From positions 1 to 42,594 of the IMG/VR virus record IMGVR_UViG_3300033145_000862: a stretch of DNA of 42,594 bases, one strand, 5' to 3'. A program made the position numbers and the translations under genes. Position 1 is the first letter of the stretch; every line of letters begins with the position of its first letter. This DNA is from a virus. Below are positions 23,154-30,123 of this stretch, in pieces. The notes under the pieces are model-generated. The model saw only the letters and a list, made by a program, of their open reading frames with translations, was not told the origin of the DNA and did no database searches.

Positions 23154-23921
23154 CTAAATACCTCCTTGAGTAAATATTAAATCGTTCCTCCTAACAGTTA
23201 TATGGAGTGGCCTTAGTTTCTCCTCAGAATGGCGGGTTTTCTCAAATGTTAAATTGAGTGTTACCAGTCCTGTGCTTTCATTGTCCTCTACTTTGTCCAC
23301 GAATATTATGGTATCCAGCCAGCGTGGAAACCTGCTGGAGCCAAAGGCCTCATCTGTGCCGTAGTGGAATGTTTCTCCTTCACTATGCTCGGCTATCCTG
23401 GTATGGTGTATCAATATAACAGCCAGCTTGTACTTGGAGCGCAGTAAATCCATGCGGTCAAGGAACAAACCAACATCATAATCATCGGTTAGCTTACCTG
23501 ACATGGAGCTAAACACAGGGTCAATGACCAATACTTTTGGCATGGTTCTGGCTATCTCCTTCTCCAATTCAGAATAACCCCATCCTTTGTCTACCTTCAT
23601 ATATAGCTCACTGGAGTACCATAGCTGGTTGGTAGTTACCTTATTGCCAGTCATGTACTTAATCATCCGCTTCCTGAGTGGCCCTTGTGGTATCTCAGTT
23701 TGGAAGATATAAACAGGACTGGCAACGGTTTTATAGCCAAACCAGGGCTGGCCAGTGGCTATTTTGAAGGACATATCCAGCCCTACCAGCATTGATTTCC
23801 ATGTCTCCTCCTTACCATAGACCATCATGGTGCCTTGAGCTATCAGGATGTCATGGTCAATGATGTAGGGCTGGATAGGTGGAGTCCATTGTATCAGTTC
23901 AGATGGGGTTAATCCACGCAC
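23154..23921 (-). CDS. RepA/DnaB-like hexameric ATPase (replication)
   Basis: The product is 255 residues from the GTG at 23921, which has AGAGGA 6 bases upstream. The open frame extends to a TTG at 23978, where translation would read through the upstream homing nuclease end, so the exact start is uncertain. Walker A is G36KEETWKS (K42, S43). Walker B is MPKVLVIDPV. A sensor stretch is ILIHHTRIAEHS, and an arginine-rich end (VRRNDLIF) closes the core. This compact RecA-type core is typical of AAA_25/RepA-like phage proteins that load or act as the replicative helicase. The upstream LAGLIDADG gene overlaps its start. Helicase role is inferred; no primase domain is present. Confidence 0.8.
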   Translation of the reverse strand: MRGLTPSELIQWTPPIQPYIIDHDILIAQGTMMVYGKEETWKSMLVGLDMSFKIATGQPWFGYKTVASPVYIFQTEIPQGPLRKRMIKYMTGNKVTTNQLWYSSELYMKVDKGWGYSELEKEIARTMPKVLVIDPVFSSMSGKLTDDYDVGLFLDRMDLLRSKYKLAVILIHHTRIAEHSEGETFHYGTDEAFGSSRFPRWLDTIIFVDKVEDNESTGLVTLNLTFEKTRHSEEKLRPLHITVRRNDLIFTQGGI

Positions 23922-24484
23922 AGGATGTCCTCTATTCTGAATAAAGTCTCCATCAATAACTCCTCCTTGACAATACAATAGTCTGCCACATATTCTATAA
24001 ATTCCTTGATACAGTATATGTTGGAGATAAATAGGTCTTTGGGTGACTCAGTGCCTCTCGTACCTAAACCTGACTTTATCCTGTATGACAATAGGAATTT
24101 TTGAATTTCCCTTAGCACAGATGGTTCATACTGGGTGAGTTTCACTTGGAAGGATTTACCCCCTGGATGCCAAACTAGACTGCCCTCCCCGTCAAAGAAC
24201 CCAGCCACATATTGCCAAGTCATCTTGCCTTGGTATGGCACTGGTATGATGCCATCAAAAGCCTCCTTGCTTCTGTGTGCCATTATACACTTCTGTGAAC
24301 AGTGTTGTCCTTCACCTTTCTTATATTGTAGGTAGAAAAAATCTTTGCCACACCATATACACTTCCTTATTTCACCATAATGCCTTTGAAGCCTTTGTGA
24401 TGATGGAACCCACCGCTCTATATATGGTCTACCATTCTTATTATATAGAACCTCATCTATTGAAATGACCTGTCCTTGACCCAT
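23909..24484 (-). CDS. LAGLIDADG homing endonuclease 2 with zinc finger
   Basis: The product is 191 residues. A zinc module leads (C42-x2-C45, C62, C66 and H70: CIWCGKDFF then HCSQKC), followed by one LAGLIDADG helix, VAGFFDGEG at 93-101. The rest has a DNA-binding saddle (VKLTQYEPSVLREIQKFL). As at 17888, the gene is free-standing, has a single motif, and overlaps the start of a RecA-type ATPase gene. Its zinc module resembles those in the HNH protein at 16591, suggesting shared ancestry of the leading domain. Preceded by GGAGG. Confidence 0.9.
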   Translation of the reverse strand: MGQGQVISIDEVLYNKNGRPYIERWVPSSQRLQRHYGEIRKCIWCGKDFFYLQYKKGEGQHCSQKCIMAHRSKEAFDGIIPVPYQGKMTWQYVAGFFDGEGSLVWHPGGKSFQVKLTQYEPSVLREIQKFLLSYRIKSGLGTRGTESPKDLFISNIYCIKEFIEYVADYCIVKEELLMETLFRIEDILCVD

Positions 24485-24541
24485 AATTCACCCTCCATAA
24501 ATTACTATGTCACGATATAACTATTTATCAAGTCAGTCCTT

Positions 24542-24721
24542 TCAATCTATGATAACCTTTCCGTCATTTGCTCCTGTTTTAATGAAACCCTGTTGCTTAC
24601 CATCCTTATCAACAATAATGAGTCCATCCTCCGAGTCCAAACTGTACTTCATTTCTGGACAGACAAACAGGTTGCTGGGGTAATTCCTTAACTGTTGCAT
24701 TAGGACTTTAATCTCCTTCAT
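24542..24721 (-). CDS. Small early protein, unknown
   Basis: A 59-residue protein whose ATG overlaps the upstream stop (ATGA). Beta-rich with a charged C-terminus (DGLIIVDKDGKQQGFI). It has one cysteine in VCPEM. No family recognised. The 57 bases between this gene and the homing nuclease gene contain only that gene's ribosome site and no convincing promoter. Confidence 0.6.
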   Translation of the reverse strand: MKEIKVLMQQLRNYPSNLFVCPEMKYSLDSEDGLIIVDKDGKQQGFIKTGANDGKVIID

Positions 24722-25074
24722 TTCCCACCTCTGTCAATTAGTTTTTCAATTGCTAGGCATAGGGCTAAAGCTGGACATTCAGCTTCCTCTATGCATAGAA
24801 GTTGCCAACCTGAACCATCCCACTTCTTTAGTCTGCAAGTCTCCTTCTGAGCAAACATATTATCGTAAAATAAGGTAACAGATAGGTTAGGATATTCCTC
24901 TCTAGCCTTTGGCACTAGCCACTTAAAGCAGGCATCAAGGGACTGGGTAAAGAGAGGTATATGGCTATCATACTGGGCGACTGGAGTATAGCCCACAAAG
25001 CCATCATTGTAAACCTCAATACTTGTAAACCCTGCCCATTCTGCCAGCTTTCTGTTCAATTCCTGTTTATACAT
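24718..25074 (-). CDS. Phage ABA-sandwich-type protein
   Basis: The product is 118 residues. The pattern LNRKLAEWAGF at the start, FTQSLDACFKWLVPK in the middle and the closing helix PALALCLAIEKLID are the words I associate with the small phage ABA sandwich domain, often encoded in early regions. Its biochemical role is not known to me. The stop overlaps the next ATG. Confidence 0.7.
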   Translation of the reverse strand: MYKQELNRKLAEWAGFTSIEVYNDGFVGYTPVAQYDSHIPLFTQSLDACFKWLVPKAREEYPNLSVTLFYDNMFAQKETCRLKKWDGSGWQLLCIEEAECPALALCLAIEKLIDRGGK

Positions 25075-25249
25075 TGGTTACCTCCTTAATTATTATGGTT
25101 ACCACATTCCATCCACCTCGGAACTCTTTTGACTCCTTAGATACCCAATCTATGGCATCAGCAAGGTTTTGGAAATCTCCATATATCCTATCCTCATTGT
25201 AAAATTGTTCCTTCCATTTCCCAAACCTGATTATGCAGGCCCTAAACAT
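25067..25249 (-). CDS. Small early protein, unknown
   Basis: A 60-residue protein. One domain of alternating strand and helix (FRACIIRFGKWKEQFYNED, then LADAIDWVSKESKEF). It overlaps both neighbours by 8 bases. No motif recognised. Confidence 0.5.
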   Translation of the reverse strand: MFRACIIRFGKWKEQFYNEDRIYGDFQNLADAIDWVSKESKEFRGGWNVVTIIIKEVTNV

Positions 25250-25661
25250 TGGTTACATCCTTCTTCTTTAATGGCACCAATTCATACAATCCTAAATTCA
25301 GTAGTACATAGCAAATTCCAGCCTCACAAGCTGGCCCATAATGCTTACAACCACGACAGTCAGGCAGGTTATCAGCACTATACCTTAGCTTGAACCTTTT
25401 AATCCACCTGCTGATGGTGGTCTCATCTACCTCATTACCTAAGCGTTTAGCTACTACTGATAGGCTACCACTGACCAGCACTTCCTCAATAGCTACTCCA
25501 TATTTCTGCTCCAGGTATTTCATTAAGGCAGTTTTGGGTTTATCCGGGTGGGTAGCTCTTATTGCTGGAGCCAGCCGCTTCCTGCCTTTCCTGTTAGGCT
25601 TAACCAGGATTAGACCTCTCTCTTGGAGTATCTTATCCTTTGGTGTTAGACGCTTGGTCAT
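25242..25661 (-). CDS. Helix-turn-helix early protein
   Basis: The product is 139 residues. The N-terminus is very basic (KGRKRLAPAIRATHPDK), the middle contains a helix-turn-helix (SLSVVAKRLGNEVDETTISRWIKRFKL), and the C-terminal third has a four-cysteine cluster (DCRGCKHYGPACEAGICY) likely holding zinc. It could regulate a minus-strand promoter or act in replication initiation. The target is unknown. Confidence 0.65.
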   Translation of the reverse strand: MTKRLTPKDKILQERGLILVKPNRKGRKRLAPAIRATHPDKPKTALMKYLEQKYGVAIEEVLVSGSLSVVAKRLGNEVDETTISRWIKRFKLRYSADNLPDCRGCKHYGPACEAGICYVLLNLGLYELVPLKKKDVTNV

Positions 25662-25806
25662 TATCCTCCTCTATGGATTGGTTGCCACATACTGGACATA
25701 CTGCTTCTGGTATCACATCACCTGGCTCATGAGGGTTAGGAAAGTATTTGGTAACTAGCTCTGTCTCATCTCCTTGCCAACCACAGGCAGTACATTTGAA
25801 TTTCAT
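25633..25806 (-). CDS. Small zinc-ribbon protein
   Basis: A 57-residue classical ribbon: CTACGWQGDE at the start and CPVCGNQS near the end give four cysteines in two C-x2-C pairs. GGAGG precedes the ATG. It ends 29 bases inside the downstream HTH gene. Nucleic-acid or protein binding is likely; no specific role. Confidence 0.65.
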   Translation of the reverse strand: MKFKCTACGWQGDETELVTKYFPNPHEPGDVIPEAVCPVCGNQSIEEDNDQASNTKG

Positions 25807-25883
25807 TATGCTCCTCCATTCAGCTTATATAGCAGGTAGAGTATTAACCAGGACAATGCTAATAGTATTACCCATTTACTCAC
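25806..25883 (-). CDS. Tiny membrane peptide (candidate)
   Basis: A 25-residue frame starting with GTG, almost entirely hydrophobic after the first residues (VILLLALSWLILYLLYKL). Its stop overlaps the next ATG (TAATG) and its start overlaps the preceding stop region, as in the rest of this arm. Length and weak ribosome site keep confidence low. Confidence 0.4.
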   Translation of the reverse strand: MSKWVILLALSWLILYLLYKLNGGA

Positions 25884-26085
25884 CTTCCTTCTGGCCAACC
25901 TTTCTTACAAGTTTTGGTGTTATGACTTTTGGAGTACCTTTAACCAAGCCAATTCTAGCTAATCGCCTGGCCTCCTCTACCTCATTCAACTCCTGCTGGT
26001 ACTTGTCCCATTCATGTCTAGGTATGCGCCTACCATTTCGGTAGATAAATTGTTCAGCCCGTTTCCTGTTCTTCCTTTTGCTCAT
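25876..26085 (-). CDS. Small basic helical protein
   Basis: A 69-residue protein rich in Lys and Arg at both ends (MSKRKNRKRAEQF, then KVITPKLVRKVGQKEGE), with a central helix (EWDKYQQELNEVEEARRLA). AAGGAG precedes the ATG. Probably nucleic-acid-binding; no family recognised. Confidence 0.55.
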   Translation of the reverse strand: MSKRKNRKRAEQFIYRNGRRIPRHEWDKYQQELNEVEEARRLARIGLVKGTPKVITPKLVRKVGQKEGE

Positions 26086-26233
26086 TGCTCTCCTTAATCA
26101 GGTGGCTAATATTAGGGAAGTATTTCTCCAGGCACTTATTACATATACCATCCGAGATGTCCTGGCTGGATACTCCATCATAGGGTGGCTTGTTGCCGGT
26201 TATCCTTTTACACCATGCACAGCGGACTATCAT
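26054..26233 (-). CDS. Small zinc-ribbon protein
   Basis: A 59-residue protein with CAWCKRITG and ICNKCLEKY, two C-x2-C pairs about 30 residues apart, the arrangement of short phage zinc ribbons whose middle reads ISDGICNKC. The acidic tail overlaps the downstream basic protein. Role unknown. Confidence 0.65.
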   Translation of the reverse strand: MIVRCAWCKRITGNKPPYDGVSSQDISDGICNKCLEKYFPNISHLIKESNEQKEEQETG

Positions 26234-26579
26234 TGTGGGCTCCTATATTAATGGTAAATCTCTTTTGGTATATCAGCTCCATAGCCTTGTCATGATTTAT
26301 ACCTAGCTCCTCCAGTATCTTACGGGTTCCATTTGGGCCTTCACCACCATACCCACAGTTACAGCCTGATAGGAATATAACTCCATTGGTGCCTACTATT
26401 TTAAGGGTATATTCCAGAGGACTGATGATGCTATCCTTTGTTATCTCCGTATCCACAAGTAGAGGATTAAATGAGCATGCCAGGTACTTAACATCACCAA
26501 TTAGGTGCTTGTTTTCATGCCAGTAATCCAGGCTGTTTTGGGTAATGCCATAGCCATTATCTTTATATTCCATATTCAT
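26208..26579 (-). CDS. Early protein, unknown
   Basis: A 123-residue protein of mixed alpha/beta type. A central glycine- and cysteine-rich loop (FLSGCNCGYGGEGPNGT) followed by a helix (RKILEELGI) might bind a nucleotide, but it does not match a P-loop. No family recognised. It overlaps neighbours by 26 and 17 bases. Confidence 0.5.
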   Translation of the reverse strand: MNMEYKDNGYGITQNSLDYWHENKHLIGDVKYLACSFNPLLVDTEITKDSIISPLEYTLKIVGTNGVIFLSGCNCGYGGEGPNGTRKILEELGINHDKAMELIYQKRFTINIGAHNDSPLCMV

Positions 26580-27297
26580 CTACCTCCTCTAAGATTTCCT
26601 GCTCTATTCTTACATCTTGTTGGTAGGCCTCCACATCATAATAGCCAATACTGTCCTGCAATGTAAAGGCTATCATGCAATTATAGCAGATATACCATTC
26701 ATTCCTAACCCACTCGGTATCGTCAGGACTTTCACACATAGGACAGGCCTTGGTTATTCTAAGGTGGTTATCCTTGTAACCGTTGGGTGACCAAGATTGC
26801 CAGAATTCCAAACGCTGTTGGATTTCCTCCTCAGTTGGCTCTCCGGTATGCCCATATAACTCCATATCCATTCTCCTTATAAATGACTTGAGTACCTTCT
26901 CATACTGCCAATGGTCTCTGATGCTTTGGGCTATATTACGCCAAAATGGTTTGGCATTTAATATATCCAACATTACGGCTTGGGCCTCCAGATAGCGTAT
27001 ATCCACTTCCATATAACCTACCTCCTCCAAGTTGAATTGTAATTGTCTAGGTGATTTCCCACAAAAGCAATTTCTGTCCATAGACATTGCCTGGGCTATG
27101 CCAAGGGTTAGCATTAAAGTCGGAGCCTCCAACAGTAAACGGTTATATATTTCCTGAGCTGGTTCATGGTGATGCCACATTGATAATCCCTTGGCCTTCC
27201 GTATGGCATCACCAAAATACTTACGGCAGGATTGGCACATGCCACTATTTCTGATGCCAGGCTCATACTCTATACCACATCTGATACAATGCTCCAT
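26563..27297 (-). CDS. Multi-zinc-ribbon early protein
   Basis: The product is 244 residues with three zinc-ribbon-like modules: CIRCGIEYEPG with CQSC at the N-terminus, a CFCGK loop in the middle, and CPMCESPDD with CYNC near residue 200. The centre is helical with many aromatic residues. It is the gene just downstream of intergenic element copy B and has AAAGGA before its ATG, so it may head a sub-operon. Nothing identifies a catalytic site. Confidence 0.6.
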   Translation of the reverse strand: MEHCIRCGIEYEPGIRNSGMCQSCRKYFGDAIRKAKGLSMWHHHEPAQEIYNRLLLEAPTLMLTLGIAQAMSMDRNCFCGKSPRQLQFNLEEVGYMEVDIRYLEAQAVMLDILNAKPFWRNIAQSIRDHWQYEKVLKSFIRRMDMELYGHTGEPTEEEIQQRLEFWQSWSPNGYKDNHLRITKACPMCESPDDTEWVRNEWYICYNCMIAFTLQDSIGYYDVEAYQQDVRIEQEILEEVDEYGI

Positions 27298-27320
27298 TCA
27301 GTTTGTCCTTTTGGTAGTAT

Positions 27321-27363
27321 ATACTTATTGCAGTATAATACTATATATTAGTATAGTATATAC
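27321..27363 (+). repeat. AT-rich intergenic element, copy B
   Basis: Aligns without gaps with copy A (1321-1363) and copy C (32361-32319). It fills the gap between 27366-27557 and 26563-27297, oriented against local transcription. It also contains two direct TAGTATATAC words at its edges. On the minus strand, TTGTAT followed by TATA-like words could serve as a weak promoter, but no consensus -35 is present. Confidence 0.75.
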
Positions 27364-27365
27364 AA

Positions 27366-27557
27366 CTATTCCTGGCAATACTCAAGCCACGACATCCCAC
27401 AGGCCTCAACAAACCTCTGTGGGTCAAACTTGGAGTTGTCAGACTCAAATAGTTCCACCAGCATAGTTACCAGGTCTATGGGTTGAATTGGGTCTGGACT
27501 GGATAGGAATTCTCTGGTCTTGTCGGCTATAGCTTCATAATGTTGTTTGGTAAACAT
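27366..27557 (-). CDS. Small early protein (KQHYEAIAD type)
   Basis: A 63-residue protein from the ATG at 27557, preceded by GGAGG; a longer start at 27620 lacks this. It opens FTKQHYEAIADKTREFLSS and ends SFGM-like CGMSWLEYCQE, a helix pair arrangement known from many small phage proteins with KxHYxxIAxxI wording. The role of that group is not known to me. Confidence 0.6.
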   Translation of the reverse strand: MFTKQHYEAIADKTREFLSSPDPIQPIDLVTMLVELFESDNSKFDPQRFVEACGMSWLEYCQE

Positions 27558-27576
27558 GGTTATACCTCCAATAACT

Positions 27577-27810
27577 TTATTTCCACCACCAACCATCCCT
27601 TCTGGCTTGCCCTGCTCCATCTATGCGGACTAACATACCTCTAACAGTGGAGCCAGTTACAACCTGACCCTCATGTTGCTTGGCTATGAGTCTCATCCTG
27701 GAGCCACCTTTGGCAGGGACATAGAAGCCTTTGGAGCCAATCCTACCTTTGAGGTAGCCCCTTCTGTCCTCGTAGGTGATGGTAAGTTTGCCACCTACCT
27801 CACACATCAT
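27577..27810 (-). CDS. Small basic beta protein, unknown
   Basis: A 77-residue protein, strongly basic and Gly-rich (RRGYLKGRIGSKGFYVPAKG), possibly a small SH3-like or OB-like nucleic-acid binder. It overlaps the next gene's stop by 4 bases. No motif beyond composition. Confidence 0.5.
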   Translation of the reverse strand: MMCEVGGKLTITYEDRRGYLKGRIGSKGFYVPAKGGSRMRLIAKQHEGQVVTGSTVRGMLVRIDGAGQARRDGWWWK

Positions 27811-28115
27811 AATACCACCACAGGCGCATGGTAATAGACAAACCTCTCAACAGGTTCTATCTGGAAGCCCACAGTCATCCAGTTATCACATTCATCAATG
27901 CCAGGACAATCTGGGTCTCCTTCTTCACAGGCATGGAATGTGGTTGATATAATAGATATGAACCCATCTCCATCCTTATCAATCACTACCTCATCGACAA
28001 ACTTTGTCCTTACCCAAGCCTCCACCTCCTCTAGGCTCCCAGCTTCTACTTGTGCATAGGAATTACGGTTACCACCATCATTGTCTGAATAGAACTCCCA
28101 AACATGGAACTTCAT
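27807..28115 (-). CDS. Early acidic protein, unknown
   Basis: A 102-residue acidic alpha/beta protein (KFHVWEFYSDNDGGNRNSY, then a helix SLEEVEAWVRTKF). A loop CEEGDPDCPGIDEC has three cysteines. GAGG precedes the ATG. An acidic surface may mimic DNA, but that is speculation. Confidence 0.5.
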   Translation of the reverse strand: MKFHVWEFYSDNDGGNRNSYAQVEAGSLEEVEAWVRTKFVDEVVIDKDGDGFISIISTTFHACEEGDPDCPGIDECDNWMTVGFQIEPVERFVYYHAPVVVL

Positions 28116-28117
28116 AA

Positions 28118-28312
28118 TTAACCTCCTCTGGATTGCCTCCTTTTCCTTTCCTCCCTTAATCCAGCTAACAGGTTCCTAGCCTCCCATCTGGTTCTAACCT
28201 TCTCCTCGTGGGGTTGCTGGTAACCTAGCTGGGCACAGAGTTTGGCTATAGCCCTTACCTGTTTAGGTGTGGGTGGTAGGTTCCAACTAGAAATTTTGGG
28301 TATTCTCTCCAT
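28118..28312 (-). CDS. Small basic helical protein
   Basis: A 64-residue protein with the wording PPTPKQVRAIAKLCAQLGY followed by RTRWEARNLLAGLREERKRR. This PTPKQ-x2-AI opening and the R-W-EAR-NL motif occur in small phage proteins whose function is not known to me. The basic C-terminal helix suggests nucleic-acid contact. Confidence 0.6.
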   Translation of the reverse strand: MERIPKISSWNLPPTPKQVRAIAKLCAQLGYQQPHEEKVRTRWEARNLLAGLREERKRRQSRGG

Positions 28313-28544
28313 TCCCCTTCCTCATTGGAGCCTTTACTACCCTTATACAATGCTCACCTCTCTCATAACCATCTTCTGGGATGAGTGAGAAGATTTCCCC
28401 GCTGGGAAGTTTGATATTGAAGGACTCAAAGACATTGTAATTGGCCCCACTAATGTCAATTCCTGCCTCGTATGCGTCCATGCCAATGTTTACAATGCCT
28501 AATGACTGTAGCTTTTCCGATAGTTCCTTGTAATCACTGTGCAT
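28287..28544 (-). CDS. Small early protein, unknown
   Basis: An 85-residue protein from the ATG at 28544, which has GAGGTG 4 bases upstream; an in-frame ATG at 28556 overlaps the preceding stop and is a real alternative. Strand-helix-strand architecture (FNIKLPSGEIFSLIPEDG). Overlaps the next gene by 26 bases. No function assigned. Confidence 0.5.
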   Translation of the reverse strand: MHSDYKELSEKLQSLGIVNIGMDAYEAGIDISGANYNVFESFNIKLPSGEIFSLIPEDGYERGEHCIRVVKAPMRKGNGENTQNF

Positions 28545-28555
28545 TTTGCACCTCA

Positions 28556-28870
28556 TTAGTATCCAAAGTCTTCCAGCAGGGCTGCGGCTCCATCTATGTC
28601 ATCACCCAGCAGGTCTAACATGACGGCGGATACCTCAGCCCGCTCCGGTACTTTGAAGCAATTGGCCCGGCACCTACCAGTATATGACAATCCATCCAAC
28701 TGGTATAATGGGCAAACATCACAGGTTTCTTCACGTTGGCATGCTTCTCTACCAATGCAACAGGGACAACCTCTACCAGCCTTGAGGTCTCTGGCTTCCT
28801 CAGGAGTCATATCATCTGTAAGGCTGTAGATGTCCCAAGGTTCACCACAGCGTGGGCAATAAATATCCAT
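28556..28870 (-). CDS. Zinc-ribbon early protein (CPRCGEPWD type)
   Basis: The product is 104 residues, beginning MDIYCPRCGEPWDIYSL followed by a TPEEARDLKAGRGCPCC loop and further cysteines (CDVCPLY, CRANC). The opening CPRCGEPWD and the F/L-x-AGRGCPxC loop are a recurring pattern in phage small proteins. Up to two zinc sites are possible. The role is unknown. Confidence 0.7.
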   Translation of the reverse strand: MDIYCPRCGEPWDIYSLTDDMTPEEARDLKAGRGCPCCIGREACQREETCDVCPLYQLDGLSYTGRCRANCFKVPERAEVSAVMLDLLGDDIDGAAALLEDFGY

Positions 28871-28882
28871 GGCTAATCCTCC

Positions 28883-29056
28883 TTACTTGGAATTTGGCTT
28901 ACTGCCAACCTTGACAGCTATGACCTGGACTTGGTACTTGACCCCATCCTCAATGACCTTGCCCTGGCCACGATAGCCGGTGGAGCCGGTCTTGAATGTG
29001 GTAGGGGTCATCTCAATGGTGGCAGCGGCTTTGGCTAGGATGTTTTGTCCTGACAT
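28883..29056 (-). CDS. Small beta-rich protein
   Basis: A 57-residue protein with TAAGGAGG-like spacing at both ends and GGAGG before its ATG. A strand-rich body (TFKTGSTGYRGQGKVIEDG, YQVQVIAVKVGSKP) resembles a small phage barrel. Its GC content and Gly/Lys content differ from neighbours. Unknown role. Confidence 0.6.
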   Translation of the reverse strand: MSGQNILAKAAATIEMTPTTFKTGSTGYRGQGKVIEDGVKYQVQVIAVKVGSKPNSK

Positions 29057-29072
29057 GGTTTACCTCCTTTCC

Positions 29073-29255
29073 TCAATTACTGTAAAGTGGGTTTTTATCC
29101 CTAATTTCCTTATATTGTGGCTCATGCATAAACTTATAAAGGCAGTCAAACATCCCACAAGTCTCAGGTTTTAAGTCTCCCTCAATCTCCCCATATTCAT
29201 AAGTCTTCCCGCATACTGGACATACTGCTTCTTTCCATACCATAGGTTTCACCAT
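29073..29255 (-). CDS. Small zinc-ribbon protein
   Basis: A 60-residue protein from the ATG at 29255 (AAAGGAGG upstream; an earlier ATG at 29306 overlaps the preceding gene). CPVCGKTYEYGE and CGMFDC give four cysteines for one zinc. The C-terminal helix is aromatic (LYKFMHEPQYKEI). No specific role. Confidence 0.6.
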   Translation of the reverse strand: MVKPMVWKEAVCPVCGKTYEYGEIEGDLKPETCGMFDCLYKFMHEPQYKEIRDKNPLYSN

Positions 29256-29269
29256 GACTACCTCCTTTC

Positions 29270-29419
29270 CTAATTTATTCTGGTTAATAACCTTAATGTC
29301 CACCAATCCTCATCCTGCTCGTAGTAACAGAACTCTATACCTTCCTCACCTATGAGCATGCAGAGGGTAGTGAATATCAGGTCTTCCAGGTTAGGCTCAA
29401 TTTCGCTTGGTAGTTTCAT
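29270..29419 (-). CDS. Small acidic protein
   Basis: A 49-residue acidic protein (PSEIEPNLEDLIFTTLCML, then EFCYYEQDEDWWTLRLL) whose ATG lies inside the end of the upstream gene. The sequence is compact and well composed for a small fold. No motif recognised. Confidence 0.5.
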   Translation of the reverse strand: MKLPSEIEPNLEDLIFTTLCMLIGEEGIEFCYYEQDEDWWTLRLLTRIN

Positions 29420-29564
29420 GCTTTACTCCAGGCTTAATAATCTTAACTGGATGCCTTATACCATCAGTCAGTCTCCAAGGGCGTTTGGTGCTACCATGTG
29501 CTGGTACAATCCTTATGCTGAACTTGGGTTGCTGGACATATAGGATGGTATCCTTAACGTTCAT
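29397..29564 (-). CDS. Small basic protein
   Basis: A 55-residue basic protein (SIRIVPAHGSTKRPWRL) overlapping the GIY-YIG gene's end by 11 bases. Strand-rich; may be a small nucleic-acid-binding domain. GGAGG lies upstream of its ATG. Not recognised. Confidence 0.5.
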   Translation of the reverse strand: MNVKDTILYVQQPKFSIRIVPAHGSTKRPWRLTDGIRHPVKIIKPGVKHETTKRN

Positions 29565-29883
29565 GTTCCACCTCCACAGCTATAATATCCTTGAAGTCCA
29601 GTCCTGGATGTTGGCATATAGGGCATAGCTTACCACCTCTACCATGCCTCTTAATTTGTACATCTCTACGCCTTGCCTCGGATTGGCTGGAGTAATGCTC
29701 CACATGAACCAGGCTGAATTGGATACCTTTGCTAATTGCAAATCTACATAGCTTGCTGCCGTTACCAGCCCTATGCTTGGCTAACCTTGACTCTAAATCC
29801 TTTGTGTAACCTACATAGTGCTGGCAATTACGCCAGTAGGGCCGGTCAAAGTGCAGGATATAAACTGTATGTTGGTCATTCAT
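29554..29883 (-). CDS. GIY-YIG endonuclease
   Basis: A 109-residue minimal GIY-YIG nuclease. The signature strands are VYIL (7-10) and HYVGYT (22-27), the catalytic Arg is R33 within SRLAKHRAGNG, and the metal-binding Glu is in SQSEARRRDVQIKRH (E69). A cysteine pair (CPICQ) near the end may add a small zinc knuckle. It is the first gene after early promoter 2. In phages such free-standing enzymes usually act as homing nucleases or exclude competing phages. Start ATG 29883 has only a weak ribosome site. Confidence 0.92.
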   Translation of the reverse strand: MNDQHTVYILHFDRPYWRNCQHYVGYTKDLESRLAKHRAGNGSKLCRFAISKGIQFSLVHVEHYSSQSEARRRDVQIKRHGRGGKLCPICQHPGLDFKDIIAVEVEHER

Positions 29884-29913
29884 TACGTCAATACCATACT
29901 CAATCCTACCTAC

Positions 29914-29942
29914 AGTATATCACAAGGTGTTGCAATTGTCAA
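29914..29942 (-). promoter_or_regulatory. Early promoter 2
   Basis: TTGACA (29942-29937), 17-base spacer with CCTTGTGA, extended -10 TGA-TATACT (29919-29914). It drives the GIY-YIG gene and the long run of small genes toward 22.4 kb. Operator words lie directly upstream. Confidence 0.85.
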
Positions 29943-29950
29943 TAGCTACA

Positions 29951-29991
29951 TTATGTCAATCAGCTTATGTAAAGCTAACATTATGTAAAGT
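29951..29991. promoter_or_regulatory. Operator array at early promoter 2
   Basis: TTATGTAAAG at 29965-29974 and 29981-29990, plus a degenerate TTATGTCAAT at 29951-29960; spacings 14 and 16 bases. The 29978-29991 copy is the ACWTTA-TG-TAAAGT near-palindrome seen at promoter 1. Placed just upstream of the -35. Confidence 0.6.
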
Positions 29992-30076
29992 AGCAACCTT
30001 TTGTCCTCTACCTGTACCACCAAAGTCCAGGTAATGTCCATCTATCCACCATAGAAGTGTACCTGGCTGGAGCCAT

Positions 30077-30116
30077 AAAAATAAGAGGTAGGACGGCAAC
30101 TAATCCTACCTCTTAT
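30077..30116 (-). terminator. Rho-independent terminator of the 201-residue gene
   Basis: A perfect 13-base-pair stem (30104-30116 with 30081-30093) and 10-base loop, followed on the minus strand by a run of five T. It lies 7 bases after the stop of the gene at 30124 and closes that single-gene unit. Confidence 0.9.
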
Positions 30117-30123
30117 CTTGTGG

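Noticed and set aside
30015-30070. Inverted CCAGGTA/TACCTGG repeat and short frames between promoter 2 and the terminator
   Set aside because: Frames are under 25 residues without a good ribosome site; the repeat has no T tract and no clear partner structure.
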